A DNA stretch of 64,000 nt, from NCBI RefSeq assembly GCF_005406215.1, contig NZ_NXMA01000004.1:1-64000 (forward strand), written 5' to 3'. The stretch is from Campylobacter aviculae. GTDB lineage: Bacteria > Campylobacterota > Campylobacteria > Campylobacterales > Campylobacteraceae. A program made the position numbers and the translations under genes. Positions 9,428-19,586 of this stretch are shown here, one piece after another. Each line of letters starts with the position of its first letter. Position 1 is the first letter of the stretch. The notes beneath the pieces are model-generated. The model saw nothing but the letters and a program-made list of their open reading frames with translations. It made no database searches and had not been told where the DNA came from.

Positions 9428-9874
9428 ATGATTATGATAGACGTAATGCAAATTCAAGAAATTTTACCCCATCGTTATCCTTTTTTGTTAGTTGATAGAA
9501 TCACAGAATTGAAAAATAAAGAGATTGTTCGAGGTTATAAGAATATTAGCATAAGCGATCCTGTTTTTGTAGGACATTTTCCGGGTCATCCTATTTATCC
9601 AGGTGTTTTAATTTTAGAAGGTATGGCACAAACGGGTGGAGTTTTAGCTTTTGAGAGTATGGATGATAAAGTAGATCCTAAAAGCAAAGTTGTTTATTTT
9701 ACAGGAATTGATGGAGCTAAGTTTAGAAATCCAGTAAGGCCCGGAGATCGACTTGATTATGAAATGAGTGTTGTTAAAAATCGTGGCAATATGTGGGTTT
9801 TTAAAGGTCAAGCTTTTGTGGATGGAAATTTAGTCGCAGAGGCCGAACTTAAAGCTATGATCGTGGATAAGTAA
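9428..9874 (+). CDS. fabZ: 3-hydroxyacyl-[acyl-carrier-protein] dehydratase FabZ
   Basis: FabZ dehydrates beta-hydroxyacyl-ACP in fatty acid elongation. The 148-residue hot-dog fold shows [13 protein letters not shown] at the N-terminus, the catalytic His in [12 protein letters not shown] and the Glu in [15 protein letters not shown] lies 6 bases before the ATG at 9428. A second in-frame ATG at 9434 (MIDVMQ) is also possible and is the start I remember for C. jejuni. Its stop shares one base with lpxA, so acyl chain supply and lipid A acylation are coupled here. Confidence 0.97.
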   Translation: MIMIDVMQIQEILPHRYPFLLVDRITELKNKEIVRGYKNISISDPVFVGHFPGHPIYPGVLILEGMAQTGGVLAFESMDDKVDPKSKVVYFTGIDGAKFRNPVRPGDRLDYEMSVVKNRGNMWVFKGQAFVDGNLVAEAELKAMIVDK

Positions 9875-10665
9875 TGGCAAAAATTCATCCTAGTGCAGTG
9901 GTAGAAGAAGGTGCAATTCTTGGTGAAGATGTTACCATTGAAGCCTATGCTTACGTAAGCAAAGAAGCAAAAATAGGAAATAATGTTACCATAAAACAGG
10001 GAGCTAGAATTCTTTCAGACACTACTATAGGGGATCATTCTAGAATTTTTTCTTATGCCATTGTGGGTGATATTCCCCAAGATATTTCTTATAAAGATGA
10101 GCAAAAAAGTGGCGTTATTATAGGTAAAAATGCAACCATAAGAGAATTTGTAACTATTAATTCAGGTACAATAAAAGGAGATGGTTTTACACGTATAGGA
10201 GATAATGCTTTTATTATGGCTTATTGTCATATTGCACATGATTGCATTTTAGGTCATAATATAATTTTAGCCAATAACGCAACCTTAGCAGGTCATGTGG
10301 AACTTGGAGACTTTGCTGTTGTTGGGGGATTAACTCCTATTCACCAATTTGTAAAAGTAGGAGAAAGTTGCATGATTGCGGGTGCTAGTGCGTTATCTCA
10401 AGACATTGTTCCTTTTTGTTTGGCTGAAGGAAATCGTGCAAGTATCAGAAGTTTAAATTTGGTAGGAATTCGTCGTCGATTCGAAAAAGAGGAAGTGGAT
10501 AATCTTAATAAGGCTTTTAAATTTTTATTCAGACAAGGGGATTTAAAAGAAAATGCTAAACAATTGCTAGATAATTGTCAAAGTGAAAATGTTAAAAAAA
10601 TGTGTGATTTTATTTTAACTACAAAACGGGGTATTCCGGTATATAGGGGTAAAAATAATGCCTAG
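9874..10665 (+). CDS. lpxA: UDP-N-acetylglucosamine acyltransferase LpxA
   Basis: LpxA transfers the 3-hydroxyacyl chain from ACP to UDP-GlcNAc, the first step of lipid A synthesis. The 263 residues begin with hexapeptide repeats of the left-handed beta helix ([20 protein letters not shown]). The catalytic His lies in [13 protein letters not shown], followed by [20 protein letters not shown]. The start overlaps the fabZ stop and the end overlaps the clpX start by 8 bases. Confidence 0.97.
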   Translation: MAKIHPSAVVEEGAILGEDVTIEAYAYVSKEAKIGNNVTIKQGARILSDTTIGDHSRIFSYAIVGDIPQDISYKDEQKSGVIIGKNATIREFVTINSGTIKGDGFTRIGDNAFIMAYCHIAHDCILGHNIILANNATLAGHVELGDFAVVGGLTPIHQFVKVGESCMIAGASALSQDIVPFCLAEGNRASIRSLNLVGIRRRFEKEEVDNLNKAFKFLFRQGDLKENAKQLLDNCQSENVKKMCDFILTTKRGIPVYRGKNNA

Positions 10666-11881
10666 AAAATGTAGTTTTTGTAATGAATTTGAAAATCCAC
10701 AAAGAAGAATTTTGGCTAATGAGAGCGACGATTCTTTTATTTGTGAATGTTGTGTTGAGGGGGCCTATAGTATTATTTTTGGTGAAGAAAAGGATTATCA
10801 AGAACCTCAAAAAGATTACAATATAGACTTTAAGAATATTACGCCAAAAATTTTAAAAGAATATCTTGATCGTTATGTGATTGGACAAGAAAGAGCTAAA
10901 AAAGTTTTCAGTGTAGGAGTGTATAATCATTACAAAAGATTATTTAGATCAGAATTAGCTTCTGATGATACGGAACTTTTTAAATCCAATATTTTACTCG
11001 TGGGTCCAACTGGAAGTGGTAAAACCTTGCTTGCACAGACTTTAGCAAAGTTTTTAGATGTACCTATAGCAATTTGTGATGCAACTTCTTTAACTGAAGC
11101 AGGTTATGTTGGTGAAGATGTTGAAAATATACTTACACGTCTTTTACAAGCTGCTGATGGAGATGTTGAACGTGCTCAAAAAGGTATAGTCTTTATAGAT
11201 GAAATTGATAAAATTGCTAGAATGAGCGAAAATCGATCTATAACTAGGGATGTAAGCGGAGAGGGTGTACAGCAAGCCTTACTTAAAATCATAGAAGGAA
11301 GTCTTGTAAATATTCCTCCAAAAGGCGGAAGAAAACATCCAAATCAAGATTTTATTCAAATAGATACTTCAAATATTTTATTTGTATGCGGTGGAGCTTT
11401 TGATGGACTTGAAGTTATACTAAAACGTAAATTAGGTGATAAGGTTGTGGGATTTTTTGATAACACACAAGAAGAAAAAAAGGCTTTACTTGAAAAAATA
11501 GAACCAGATGATTTAGTGCATTTTGGACTTATACCCGAGTTAATTGGGCGTTTGCATATTATAGCATCTTTAAATGAGTTAAACGAAGATGATATGGTAA
11601 GGATTTTAACCGAGCCGAAAAATGCTATTGTTAAACAATATCAAAAGCTTTTTGCTATAGATAGCGTGAATTTAAAATTTGAAGATGAAGCTTTAAGAGA
11701 AATTGCTAAATTAGCTTTGGAAAGAAAGACGGGTGCGAGAGGACTTAGGAGTATCATAGAAGAAATGATGGTGGATTTAATGTTTGAATTACCAGAATAT
11801 AAAAATTATGATATTATTATCACCAAAGAAGTGGTGCGAGATAATGCAAGGGCGTTATTGATTAAAAAGAAAATAAGTTAA
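10658..11881 (+). CDS. clpX: ATP-dependent Clp protease ATP-binding subunit ClpX
   Basis: ClpX is the hexameric AAA+ unfoldase that feeds substrates to ClpP. The 407 residues begin with the zinc-binding domain (CSFCNEF and CECC). The Walker [18 protein letters not shown] is at about residue 112 and the Walker [12 protein letters not shown] follows. The substrate pore loop lies in [10 protein letters not shown], and the IGF-like ClpP-contact loop should lie in the DKVVGFFDN region. It overlaps lpxA and precedes mreB by 14 bases. Confidence 0.97.
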   Translation: MPRKCSFCNEFENPQRRILANESDDSFICECCVEGAYSIIFGEEKDYQEPQKDYNIDFKNITPKILKEYLDRYVIGQERAKKVFSVGVYNHYKRLFRSELASDDTELFKSNILLVGPTGSGKTLLAQTLAKFLDVPIAICDATSLTEAGYVGEDVENILTRLLQAADGDVERAQKGIVFIDEIDKIARMSENRSITRDVSGEGVQQALLKIIEGSLVNIPPKGGRKHPNQDFIQIDTSNILFVCGGAFDGLEVILKRKLGDKVVGFFDNTQEEKKALLEKIEPDDLVHFGLIPELIGRLHIIASLNELNEDDMVRILTEPKNAIVKQYQKLFAIDSVNLKFEDEALREIAKLALERKTGARGLRSIIEEMMVDLMFELPEYKNYDIIITKEVVRDNARALLIKKKIS

Positions 11882-11895
11882 TATAAAGGGAGAAA

Positions 11896-12936
11896 ATGAT
11901 TTTAGACCAACTTATAGGATTTTTTTCAAGTGATATGGGTATAGATCTTGGAACAGCAAATACTCTTATTTTAGTAAAAGATAAAGGTATTGTGATTAAT
12001 GAACCTTCTGTTGTTGCGGTTGAACGTGAAAAATATGGAGCTAAAGCTAAAATTTTAGCCGTAGGAAAAGAAGCTAAAGACATGGTAGGAAAAACTCCAG
12101 GAAATATAGAAGCAATTCGTCCAATGAAAGATGGAGTTATAGCGGATTTTGATATCACTGAAAAAATGATTCGATATTTTATAGAAAAAACGCATAGAAG
12201 AAAATCTTTTTTGCGTCCTAGAATTATCATTTCAGTTCCCTATGGCTTAACTCAAGTAGAAAGAAAAGCGGTTAGAGAAAGTGCTTTAAGTGCTGGAGCT
12301 AGAGAGGTATTTTTGATAGAAGAGCCTATGGCAGCAGCTATAGGAGCAAATTTACCTATACAAGAACCTAAGGGCAATTTGGTTGTAGATATTGGTGGTG
12401 GAACGACAGAAATAGGGGTAATTTCTTTAGGCGGACTTGTAATTTCAAAGTCAATCAGAACAGCCGGTGATAAATTGGATATGAGTATTGTAAATTATGT
12501 TAAAGAAAAATACAATTTAATTATCGGGGAAAGAACGGGAGAGGAGATAAAGATTACAATAGGATCAGCTATTCAGCTTCCAAAAGAACTTTCTATGGTA
12601 GTAAAAGGCCGTGATCAAGTAACTGGACTTTTGAGCCGTGTGGAGCTTACAAGCGAAGATGTAAGAGAAGCAATGAAAGAACAACTTAAAGAAATAGCGG
12701 ATGCCTTAAAAATGGTTCTTGAAATGATGCCGCCTGATTTAGCAAGTGATATTGTAGAAAATGGTGTTGTTTTAACAGGAGGCGGAGCTTTAATCCGTGG
12801 GCTTGATAAATATTTATCTGAAATAGTACGTTTGCCAATATATATTGCTGATGAACCGCTTTTGGCTGTAGCTAAAGGAACGGGTAAAGCATTGGAAGAA
12901 ATTTCATTATTGCAACAATTAACGAATGAAGAATAA
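11896..12936 (+). CDS. mreB: Rod-shape determining actin homologue MreB
   Basis: MreB is the membrane-associated actin filament that guides lateral wall synthesis. The 346 residues show the phosphate-1 loop [20 protein letters not shown], the connecting segment NEPSVVA, the phosphate-2 loop [18 protein letters not shown] and the adenosine loop [17 protein letters not shown] site lies 4 bases before the start. It overlaps mreC by 11 bases. Confidence 0.98.
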   Translation: MILDQLIGFFSSDMGIDLGTANTLILVKDKGIVINEPSVVAVEREKYGAKAKILAVGKEAKDMVGKTPGNIEAIRPMKDGVIADFDITEKMIRYFIEKTHRRKSFLRPRIIISVPYGLTQVERKAVRESALSAGAREVFLIEEPMAAAIGANLPIQEPKGNLVVDIGGGTTEIGVISLGGLVISKSIRTAGDKLDMSIVNYVKEKYNLIIGERTGEEIKITIGSAIQLPKELSMVVKGRDQVTGLLSRVELTSEDVREAMKEQLKEIADALKMVLEMMPPDLASDIVENGVVLTGGGALIRGLDKYLSEIVRLPIYIADEPLLAVAKGTGKALEEISLLQQLTNEE

Positions 12937-13675
12937 GCTTATTTTTGTTCTCATTTTATTTTTTTTAATATTTTTATCTTTTTATTATGGAGGATTGATT
13001 AAAAAAAACGTTCTTTTAGTTAATGATGTGGTTATAGAAGAATTTTATGGAGCTAAAGATTTCATTGTTCAAACAGTTTCTAAGCACTTTAATCAGGTAG
13101 AACAAATCGAGAAATTAAAAGCCAGGAATCAAGAATTAGAATATATGGCAGCCTTAACTACAACTTTTGCCAATCAACTCAACCGAATTTTAGAAGATAA
13201 AAATTCAACCAAATATTTACCTCAAGTTTCTTTAACTAGAGCTATTTCTTACGTGCAATTAAATGATTATAAAAAATTATGGCTTGATTTTGTTAAAGTT
13301 CCTCCTAATAAAAATAGAGGTTTAATTTATCAAGGATATACCGCTGGTATTGCTATCAATAAAGATTCTAGAGCTATGGCAATCTTACAAGGAGATGAGC
13401 AATGTGTTTTTGCTGTATATATAGGAAAAATTAAGGCTCCTGGACTCGTACAAGGGGAAAATGGAAAAGTTATGGTTAAATTTATTCCAAAATGGGCAAA
13501 AATCAATATTGGTGATGAAATTTTAACTAGTGGTCTTGACAATATCTTTTTTTCTGATGTTCCTGTTGGCGTAGTGAGTAAAATTAGCGACGGAGATATT
13601 TATCAAAGTGTCGAAGTAAAACCTTATGCCCAAATCAATATCTCAGCTTATCTTTATATGGTAGATAGTATATAA
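12926..13675 (+). CDS. mreC: Rod-shape determining protein MreC
   Basis: MreC is the periplasmic scaffold that links MreB to the wall enzymes. The 249 residues have an N-terminal membrane helix (about 4-24), a coiled coil at about 60-90 with the typical [10 protein letters not shown] register, and the beta-barrel domain with [12 protein letters not shown]-like [21 protein letters not shown] and VKPYAQI near the end. It overlaps mreB and lies 96 bases before carB. No mreD follows. Confidence 0.93.
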   Translation: MKNKLIFVLILFFLIFLSFYYGGLIKKNVLLVNDVVIEEFYGAKDFIVQTVSKHFNQVEQIEKLKARNQELEYMAALTTTFANQLNRILEDKNSTKYLPQVSLTRAISYVQLNDYKKLWLDFVKVPPNKNRGLIYQGYTAGIAINKDSRAMAILQGDEQCVFAVYIGKIKAPGLVQGENGKVMVKFIPKWAKINIGDEILTSGLDNIFFSDVPVGVVSKISDGDIYQSVEVKPYAQINISAYLYMVDSI

Positions 13676-13734
13676 TTAAAGTTTTTTCTTTGAGAAATTT
13701 AAAAAATTAAATTAAAACTCAAAGTAAAATTTGT

Positions 13735-13740
13735 TATAAT
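13735..13740 (+). promoter_or_regulatory. Likely -10 box for carB
   Basis: TATAAT in a TTTGTTATAATAAGG context, 31 bases before the carB start. An upstream CTTTGAG/CTCAAAG pair (13688-13694 and 13718-13724) could be a weak end-of-mreC hairpin. Confidence 0.5.
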
Positions 13741-13771
13741 AAGGCTAAATTACGATATCTAGGAAGAATTT

Positions 13772-16700
13772 ATGCCAAAACGAACTGATATAAAAAATAT
13801 TTTACTTATAGGAAGTGGACCTATTGTGATAGGTCAAGCTTGCGAGTTTGATTATTCTGGTACTCAAGCGGCTAAAACTTTAAAAGAACTAGGTTATCGT
13901 ATTATACTCATCAACTCCAATCCTGCAACTATTATGACAGATCCAGAATTTGCAGATGCAACTTATATAGAACCTATTACAAAAGAAAATATTTTAAATA
14001 TTATTAGAAAAGAAAAAGTCGATGCCATTTTACCTACCATGGGTGGGCAAGTAGCGCTTAATGTTGCAATGGAAGTTTATGAAAGTGGACTTTTAGGGGA
14101 TGTGAAATTTTTAGGGGCTAATCCTGAAGCAATTAAAAAGGGTGAAGATCGTCAAGTTTTTAAAGAGTGTATGAAAAAAATTGGTATGGATTTACCAAAA
14201 TCGATGTATGCGTATAATTATGATGAGGCCTTAAAAGCTGTTGATGAAATTGGTTTTCCTTTAATGATCCGTGCTTCTTATACTTTAGGTGGAGCTGGAA
14301 GTGGCGTTGTTTATAATATGGATGAATTTAAAGAACTTGCTAATATGGCCTTAGCTTTATCTCCTATACATGAAATTCTTATAGAAGAAAGTTTGCTTGG
14401 ATGGAAAGAATATGAGATGGAGGTTATACGCGATAAAAATGATAATTGTATTATTGTTTGCAGTATAGAAAATCTTGATCCTATGGGGGTGCATACGGGC
14501 GATAGTATTACCGTGGCACCTGCCCTTACTTTAACTGATAAAGAATATCAAGTTATGCGAAATGCCTCTTTTGCTATTTTGCGCGAAATTGGAGTGGATA
14601 CTGGCGGTTCAAATGTGCAATTTGCCGTCAATCCAAAAAATGGTAGAATGATAGTGATAGAAATGAATCCAAGGGTTTCAAGATCGAGTGCTTTAGCAAG
14701 CAAGGCAACGGGATATCCTATAGCAAAAGTAGCCACTCTTTTAGCAGTTGGTTTTACTTTAGATGAGATAAAAAATGATATTACAGGAACTCCGGCTAGT
14801 TTTGAGCCTGTGCTTGATTATATTGTTACAAAAATTCCTCGTTTTACTTTTGAAAAATTTCCAAATGCAAACACAACCCTAGGCACAGCAATGAAAAGCG
14901 TGGGTGAAGTGATGGCTATAGGCCGCACTTTTAAAGAGAGTATTCAAAAAGCACTTTGTTCTTTAGAGCGATCTTTAAGTGGATTTGATGAGGTTAAATT
15001 TGAAGATAAAAACGATCTTATATTTAAAATTCGCAACCCTAATGAAAAAAGATTGCTTTATGTTGCACAAGCTTTTAGAGAAGGATTTGATATAGAAGAG
15101 CTTTATGAGTTAAGCAGTATAGATCCTTGGTTTTTAGCTCAAATTAAAGAAATTGTAGATTTTGAAAAACAAATCGATATGGATATTTTAAATGATAAAT
15201 CCCTTTTAAGAAAAGCAAAAACTATGGGCTTTTCTGATAAGATGATCGCCTTGCAAGTTAATTTAAAAGATAATTTAGAACTCAGTCAAAATGATATTTA
15301 TTATGCAAGAATGAAACATAAAATCATAGCAGAATTTAGTGAAGTAGATACTTGTGCAGGTGAATTTAAAGCCTTAACTCCTTATTTTTATTCTAGCATC
15401 AATGTGAGTGAATTAACTCAAAGTAAGCAAGAATCAAGAGACAAAAAAGAAAAAAAAGTTATGATTATAGGAGGTGGGCCAAATCGTATAGGGCAAGGGA
15501 TAGAATTTGATTATGCTTGCGTGCATGCTTCTTTTGCCTTAAAAGATATGGGCATAAAAACCATTATGTATAATTGTAATCCAGAAACTGTTTCAACTGA
15601 TTATGATACGAGTGATATTTTATATTTTGAACCTATTGATTTTGAACATTTAAGAGCTGTGATTGAGCGAGAAAAACCTGATGGAATTATTGTGCATTTT
15701 GGCGGTCAAACCCCATTAAAATTCGCTAAGCGTCTCAGTGCTTTTGGTGCAAAAATTATAGGCACAAATGCAAGAGTGATTGATATGGCTGAAGATAGGA
15801 AAAAATTTGCCCAATTTATTGAAAAAATAGGCATTAATCAGCCTAAAAATTCGACAGCAATTACCGTAGAAGAAGCAGTGCTAAAAGCGAGTGAAATTGG
15901 TTATCCGGTTTTAGTTCGTCCAAGTTATGTTTTGGGTGGTAGAGCCATGCGTGTAGTGAGCAATGAATCCGAACTTCGAATTTATATGCAAGAAGCAGTA
16001 AGCGTAAGTGATAAAAGCCCGGTTTTAATTGATCAGTATTTAGACAATGCTACAGAAATTGATGTGGATGCAATTTGCGATGGAAAAGATGTCTATATTG
16101 CTGGAATTATGGAGCATATCCAAGAAGCAGGAGTTCATTCTGGTGATAGTGCTTGTTCTTTGCCGCCTTGCAATATAGATGAAAAAATGCAAAATTTAAT
16201 TGCAGAAAAAACAGCAGATATAGCTTTAAATTTGGGTGTTGTTGGACTTTTAAATATCCAATTTGCTATTTACAATAATGAACTTTATATCATAGAAGTT
16301 AATCCTAGAGCGAGTCGAACTGTGCCTTTTGTCAGTAAAGCCACAGGCCTTCCTTTAGCTAAAGTTGCAACACGTGTTATGTGGCAAGGCGATCTAAAAG
16401 AAGCTTTAAAATTTTATGATCGTTTTAAGATTGTTGATTTTAAACGCAAAATTTTACAACCTAAAGCTTTAAAATATGTTAGCGTAAAAGAAGCGGTTTT
16501 TCCGTTTGCAAAACTAAGCGGTAGTGATTTAGAACTTGGGCCTGAAATGCGTTCTACGGGTGAAGTAATGGGAATTAGTAAAGATTTTGCTAATTCTTTT
16601 GCAAAAAGTCAAATCGCATCTTTTAATCCTTTGCCAGAAAGCGGAGTTGTGTTTATTTCTTTAAAAGAAAAAGATAAAAAGTATGCTAAAAAAATGGCTG

Positions 16701-17041
16701 CAGAATATACTAAATTAGGCTTTAAATTAATGGCAACGAGTGGAACTTGTAAAGAAATACAAGCGAATGGCTTTGATTGTGAGCTTGTGTATAAAATTTC
16801 CGAAGGTCGTCCAAATGTTGAGGATAAATTAAAAAATGGCGAAATTAATCTAGTGATTAATACAAGTGATAGTCATAGTTTTCAAGGAGATACTAAAAAA
16901 ATCCGTGAAAATATCATACGCTTTAAAATCCCGTATTTCACAAATTTGCGTTCCGCTTTAGCGGGTGCTAAATCGATCAAAGCTATACAAGGAAAAACTT
17001 ATTTGGAAATAAAAAGCTTGCAAGAGCATTTAAAAATTTAA
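13772..17041 (+). CDS. carB: Carbamoyl-phosphate synthase large subunit
   Basis: CarB makes carbamoyl phosphate for arginine and pyrimidine synthesis, using ammonia from CarA. The 1089 residues contain two homologous ATP-grasp halves. The first opens with [20 protein letters not shown] and has [15 protein letters not shown]. The second opens with [20 protein letters not shown] and has [13 protein letters not shown]. Both carry [17 protein letters not shown] metal sites. A C-terminal methylglyoxal-synthase-like allosteric domain (from about 940) includes [10 protein letters not shown]. Full length, with AGGAAGA before the start. Confidence 0.98.
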   Translation: MPKRTDIKNILLIGSGPIVIGQACEFDYSGTQAAKTLKELGYRIILINSNPATIMTDPEFADATYIEPITKENILNIIRKEKVDAILPTMGGQVALNVAMEVYESGLLGDVKFLGANPEAIKKGEDRQVFKECMKKIGMDLPKSMYAYNYDEALKAVDEIGFPLMIRASYTLGGAGSGVVYNMDEFKELANMALALSPIHEILIEESLLGWKEYEMEVIRDKNDNCIIVCSIENLDPMGVHTGDSITVAPALTLTDKEYQVMRNASFAILREIGVDTGGSNVQFAVNPKNGRMIVIEMNPRVSRSSALASKATGYPIAKVATLLAVGFTLDEIKNDITGTPASFEPVLDYIVTKIPRFTFEKFPNANTTLGTAMKSVGEVMAIGRTFKESIQKALCSLERSLSGFDEVKFEDKNDLIFKIRNPNEKRLLYVAQAFREGFDIEELYELSSIDPWFLAQIKEIVDFEKQIDMDILNDKSLLRKAKTMGFSDKMIALQVNLKDNLELSQNDIYYARMKHKIIAEFSEVDTCAGEFKALTPYFYSSINVSELTQSKQESRDKKEKKVMIIGGGPNRIGQGIEFDYACVHASFALKDMGIKTIMYNCNPETVSTDYDTSDILYFEPIDFEHLRAVIEREKPDGIIVHFGGQTPLKFAKRLSAFGAKIIGTNARVIDMAEDRKKFAQFIEKIGINQPKNSTAITVEEAVLKASEIGYPVLVRPSYVLGGRAMRVVSNESELRIYMQEAVSVSDKSPVLIDQYLDNATEIDVDAICDGKDVYIAGIMEHIQEAGVHSGDSACSLPPCNIDEKMQNLIAEKTADIALNLGVVGLLNIQFAIYNNELYIIEVNPRASRTVPFVSKATGLPLAKVATRVMWQGDLKEALKFYDRFKIVDFKRKILQPKALKYVSVKEAVFPFAKLSGSDLELGPEMRSTGEVMGISKDFANSFAKSQIASFNPLPESGVVFISLKEKDKKYAKKMAAEYTKLGFKLMATSGTCKEIQANGFDCELVYKISEGRPNVEDKLKNGEINLVINTSDSHSFQGDTKKIRENIIRFKIPYFTNLRSALAGAKSIKAIQGKTYLEIKSLQEHLKI

Positions 17042-17049
17042 AATATTTT

Positions 17050-17472
17050 ATGATCTATTTAGCGCAAACAGATACAACGGCTGGTTTTTTAAGTAAAAAT
17101 TTAGAAGAAATTAATACCTTAAAAGGCAGAGTTAAGAATAAGCCTTGTCTTATTACTTCAGCAAAATTTAGCGAGTTACAAAATCTTACAAGGGTGCCAA
17201 AAGGTTTTAAAAATTTGGTGCGTCGTGCTAAGAAAACTACTTTTATTTATCCTAATAATCAAGCCATCCGTATTGTTAAAGATTGTAAGCATGCTGAATT
17301 TTTATCTCAAAATGGTTTTTTTTACTCGAGTTCTGCAAATAAACATGGAAAGAAATTTGATGAAATTTGGGCTAAAAGTGTAGCTGATGTGATTTTAGAT
17401 AAAGTTTTTTTTGAAAGCACTCCCTCTAAAATATTAAAAATCAGAGGGAGCAAAAAGTTAAAAATCCGATAA
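17050..17472 (+). CDS. Short Sua5/YciO/YrdC-family protein (Cj0280-type)
   Basis: The 140-residue protein begins IYLAQTDTTAGFLSKN, which resembles the PT(D/E)T-x-x-G opening of the YrdC threonylcarbamoyl-AMP synthase fold. It later has a Ser-Ser-Ala-Asn segment (FYSSSANKHGKK) that matches the conserved SAN of that family. It is shorter than a full YrdC domain (about 180-200 residues), so the activity is uncertain. It follows carB by 8 bases with no clear ribosome binding site, and its last 15 bases overlap tal on the other strand. Confidence 0.75.
   Translation: MIYLAQTDTTAGFLSKNLEEINTLKGRVKNKPCLITSAKFSELQNLTRVPKGFKNLVRRAKKTTFIYPNNQAIRIVKDCKHAEFLSQNGFFYSSSANKHGKKFDEIWAKSVADVILDKVFFESTPSKILKIRGSKKLKIR
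17420..17450. terminator. Hairpin inside the overlapping 3' ends of the carB and tal units
   Basis: CTCCCTCT (17420-17427) pairs with AGAGGGAG (17443-17450) around a 15-nt loop. It is unusually GC-rich for this genome and sits where two convergent transcription units meet, although no clean U-tract follows on either strand. Confidence 0.45.
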
Positions 17473-18441
17473 AGTTTTTAAAATTTCTTCAAAAGCTATG
17501 CAAAATTGCTCTAAACCTTCTTGTAATAAAATATCATAAGATTGTTTCAATTCATCTTCTGCGATTATTTGATCAAGTTGTGTTTTAATTTCTGCGTCAT
17601 TTAGTGGCTTTTTAAAATCATATTTCCAATCAAATGCCTTGATAGCATCAAGTGGAGCGGTATTTACGCTATTTTCAAAAAGAAGTTCTTTGATATAATA
17701 ATCTTTTGGCAGATCATCACCCTTTACTCCAGTGCTAGCAAAAAGTGCACGGATGTTAGGTTCATTTTGACTTACAATGTAATTATAAGCTAAATTCGCA
17801 TTTAAGATACCTATACGATTTTGTTTTTTTGTTTTTGGGTTTAAGAGTCTATCAAAACGACTCACAAAGATGCTGATCACAGCTTTTGGAGTGTTTAGAT
17901 TTCCTTTTAAATGGGCTTGAGATTTTCTAAATTCTATTAAACCTTGATTGAGAGCTTCAAAGCATTGTTTATTTTGTTCTTGTGAAAAAATCAGTGTCGC
18001 ATTTACATTGATACCATTTTTCATAAGTTCATACATGACTTCATAAGAAGCTTTGGTTGCTGGGATTTTAATCATAACATTTTCTTTAGCAATGGCTGTA
18101 TAAAGTCTTTTTGCTTCCCCTAAACTTAAAGCAGTATTATCATAAAGTCTTGGATCTATTTCTATACTGATAAAACCATCATTTTTTTGATAAAATAAAG
18201 GAGCAAGTTTATCAGCAGCCTTTTTGATATCATAAATAGCAAGTTCTTCGTAAATTTCTTTTGCTTTGCTGTCTTTTAAAGCAGCAATTTTATTTTTGTA
18301 AATAGGAGAAGTTAAAATAGCATTTTTAAAAATCGCCGGATTAGAAGTTGCACCATTAACCCCAAGGGATAATAAATTTAGAAAATCATGATCTAAGAAA
18401 GTGTTTTCAATAAAATCACACCATAAAGAAAATTTTTTCAT
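17458..18441 (-). CDS. tal: Transaldolase
   Basis: Transaldolase moves a dihydroxyacetone unit between sugar phosphates in the non-oxidative pentose phosphate pathway. The 327 residues contain GATSNPAIF near the start, FISIEIDPRLYDN, and the Schiff-base lysine in NVMIKIPATKASYEVM. INVNATLIFS and VFVSRFDR-like VSIFVSRFDRLLN follow, and ALFASTGVKGD lies in the C-terminal half. The start shares one base with the serB stop, making it the last gene of the cheV-cheA-cheW-serB-tal unit. Confidence 0.95.
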   Translation of the reverse strand: MKKFSLWCDFIENTFLDHDFLNLLSLGVNGATSNPAIFKNAILTSPIYKNKIAALKDSKAKEIYEELAIYDIKKAADKLAPLFYQKNDGFISIEIDPRLYDNTALSLGEAKRLYTAIAKENVMIKIPATKASYEVMYELMKNGINVNATLIFSQEQNKQCFEALNQGLIEFRKSQAHLKGNLNTPKAVISIFVSRFDRLLNPKTKKQNRIGILNANLAYNYIVSQNEPNIRALFASTGVKGDDLPKDYYIKELLFENSVNTAPLDAIKAFDWKYDFKKPLNDAEIKTQLDQIIAEDELKQSYDILLQEGLEQFCIAFEEILKTLSDF

Positions 18442-19058
18442 TATATTGCCTTTATTATTTCTTTTAAATCTTTTTTATTTATGCAAATATCAGCTTTAGA
18501 TTGCAAAAGCTCATTGGCACAGAATGCAATTTTTAAGCCACTTTCTTCAAACATAGCGATATCATTAAAACCATCCCCAACACACATAATTTCTTCACTT
18601 TTTAAATGAAGTATTTTTTTGAGTTTTTGAAGCATGAGTCCTTTGGAATTTAAAAACATTATTTCTCCACTTACAAGTCCTGTAAGTAAGCCGTTTTTTT
18701 GATGTAAATGATTTGCAAAAGCTATATTAAAGCCAAGTTTTTCCATTGCCGGATTAATGCCCTCATAAAAGCCACCACTACAAATAATCAAAAGTATATT
18801 TTTAGATTTTAAAAATTCACAAAGCTCGTAAGCCCCATTCATTAAAGGAAGTTTTTTTCCGATTTCTAAAACTTTTGTATAAGACATACCTTTTAGATAA
18901 GATACTTTTTGAAGTGATGCTTCAAAGAAATCAAGATCGGTGGAATTGTGAGTGATATTTCTCACTTTATCACCCACTCCATAAGAATCAGCCAAAATAT
19001 CTATGGTTTCACCATCCATTAAGGTAGAATCAAAGTCAAAAACACAAAGCTTAATCAT
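18441..19058 (-). CDS. serB: Phosphoserine phosphatase
   Basis: SerB releases serine from phosphoserine. The 205-residue HAD protein has the nucleophile motif VFDFDSTLMDGETID, the motif II serine in LIICSGGFYEG and the metal-binding VGDGFNDIAMFEESG. This short form lacks the N-terminal ACT region seen in enteric SerB. It overlaps cheW by one base and tal by one base. Confidence 0.95.
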   Translation of the reverse strand: MIKLCVFDFDSTLMDGETIDILADSYGVGDKVRNITHNSTDLDFFEASLQKVSYLKGMSYTKVLEIGKKLPLMNGAYELCEFLKSKNILLIICSGGFYEGINPAMEKLGFNIAFANHLHQKNGLLTGLVSGEIMFLNSKGLMLQKLKKILHLKSEEIMCVGDGFNDIAMFEESGLKIAFCANELLQSKADICINKKDLKEIIKAI

Positions 19059-19582
19059 TAAAATTCACGTTTAAGTAAGGCTTCAACCTTTAAGATAGTC
19101 AAGATATTTTCATCCCTTTTTCCTATACCGTAAATCATACCTTTTTCTTTAAGTAAAGTTTCAGGCGGTGGATCAATACGGTTTCTGTGAATTTTAATAG
19201 CTTCAGTTAATCTATCTATAACAAAGCCTGCATTTCCAGAAGCATTGCTACCCGCATCAGTTGAGCCTCTTAAAACAATATAACGAGTTTGAGGAGTCAT
19301 TTTTGAACTACCCAAATGAAAACGCTGTGCTAAGTCAATAAGCGGCATAACATTACCACGCATATTAAACACGCCTAGAACATAATCAGGCACACTTGGA
19401 ACCCTTGTATATTCTATAGGCTTAATGATTTCTTGAATATTGAGGATTGGAATAGCATATTCTTCATCTCCAACCACAAATCCAACAAGTTGAATAATAT
19501 CATCTTCTTTTTGATCGATATCAGGACCAGCTATCTGAGTTTGCTGTTTTTGCAATATTTGCTCTAATTTTTCATTACTCAT
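19058..19582 (-). CDS. cheW: Chemotaxis coupling protein CheW
   Basis: CheW bridges chemoreceptors and the CheA kinase. The 174 residues hold a CheW-like SH3-type domain: LVGFVVGDEEYAIPILNIQE, the PSVPDYVLGVFNMRGNVMPL core and FVIDRLTEAI. The first 25 residues are a polar extension. It lies 4 bases after cheA on the minus strand and is read with it. Confidence 0.97.
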   Translation of the reverse strand: MSNEKLEQILQKQQTQIAGPDIDQKEDDIIQLVGFVVGDEEYAIPILNIQEIIKPIEYTRVPSVPDYVLGVFNMRGNVMPLIDLAQRFHLGSSKMTPQTRYIVLRGSTDAGSNASGNAGFVIDRLTEAIKIHRNRIDPPPETLLKEKGMIYGIGKRDENILTILKVEALLKREF

Positions 19583-19586
19583 ATTC

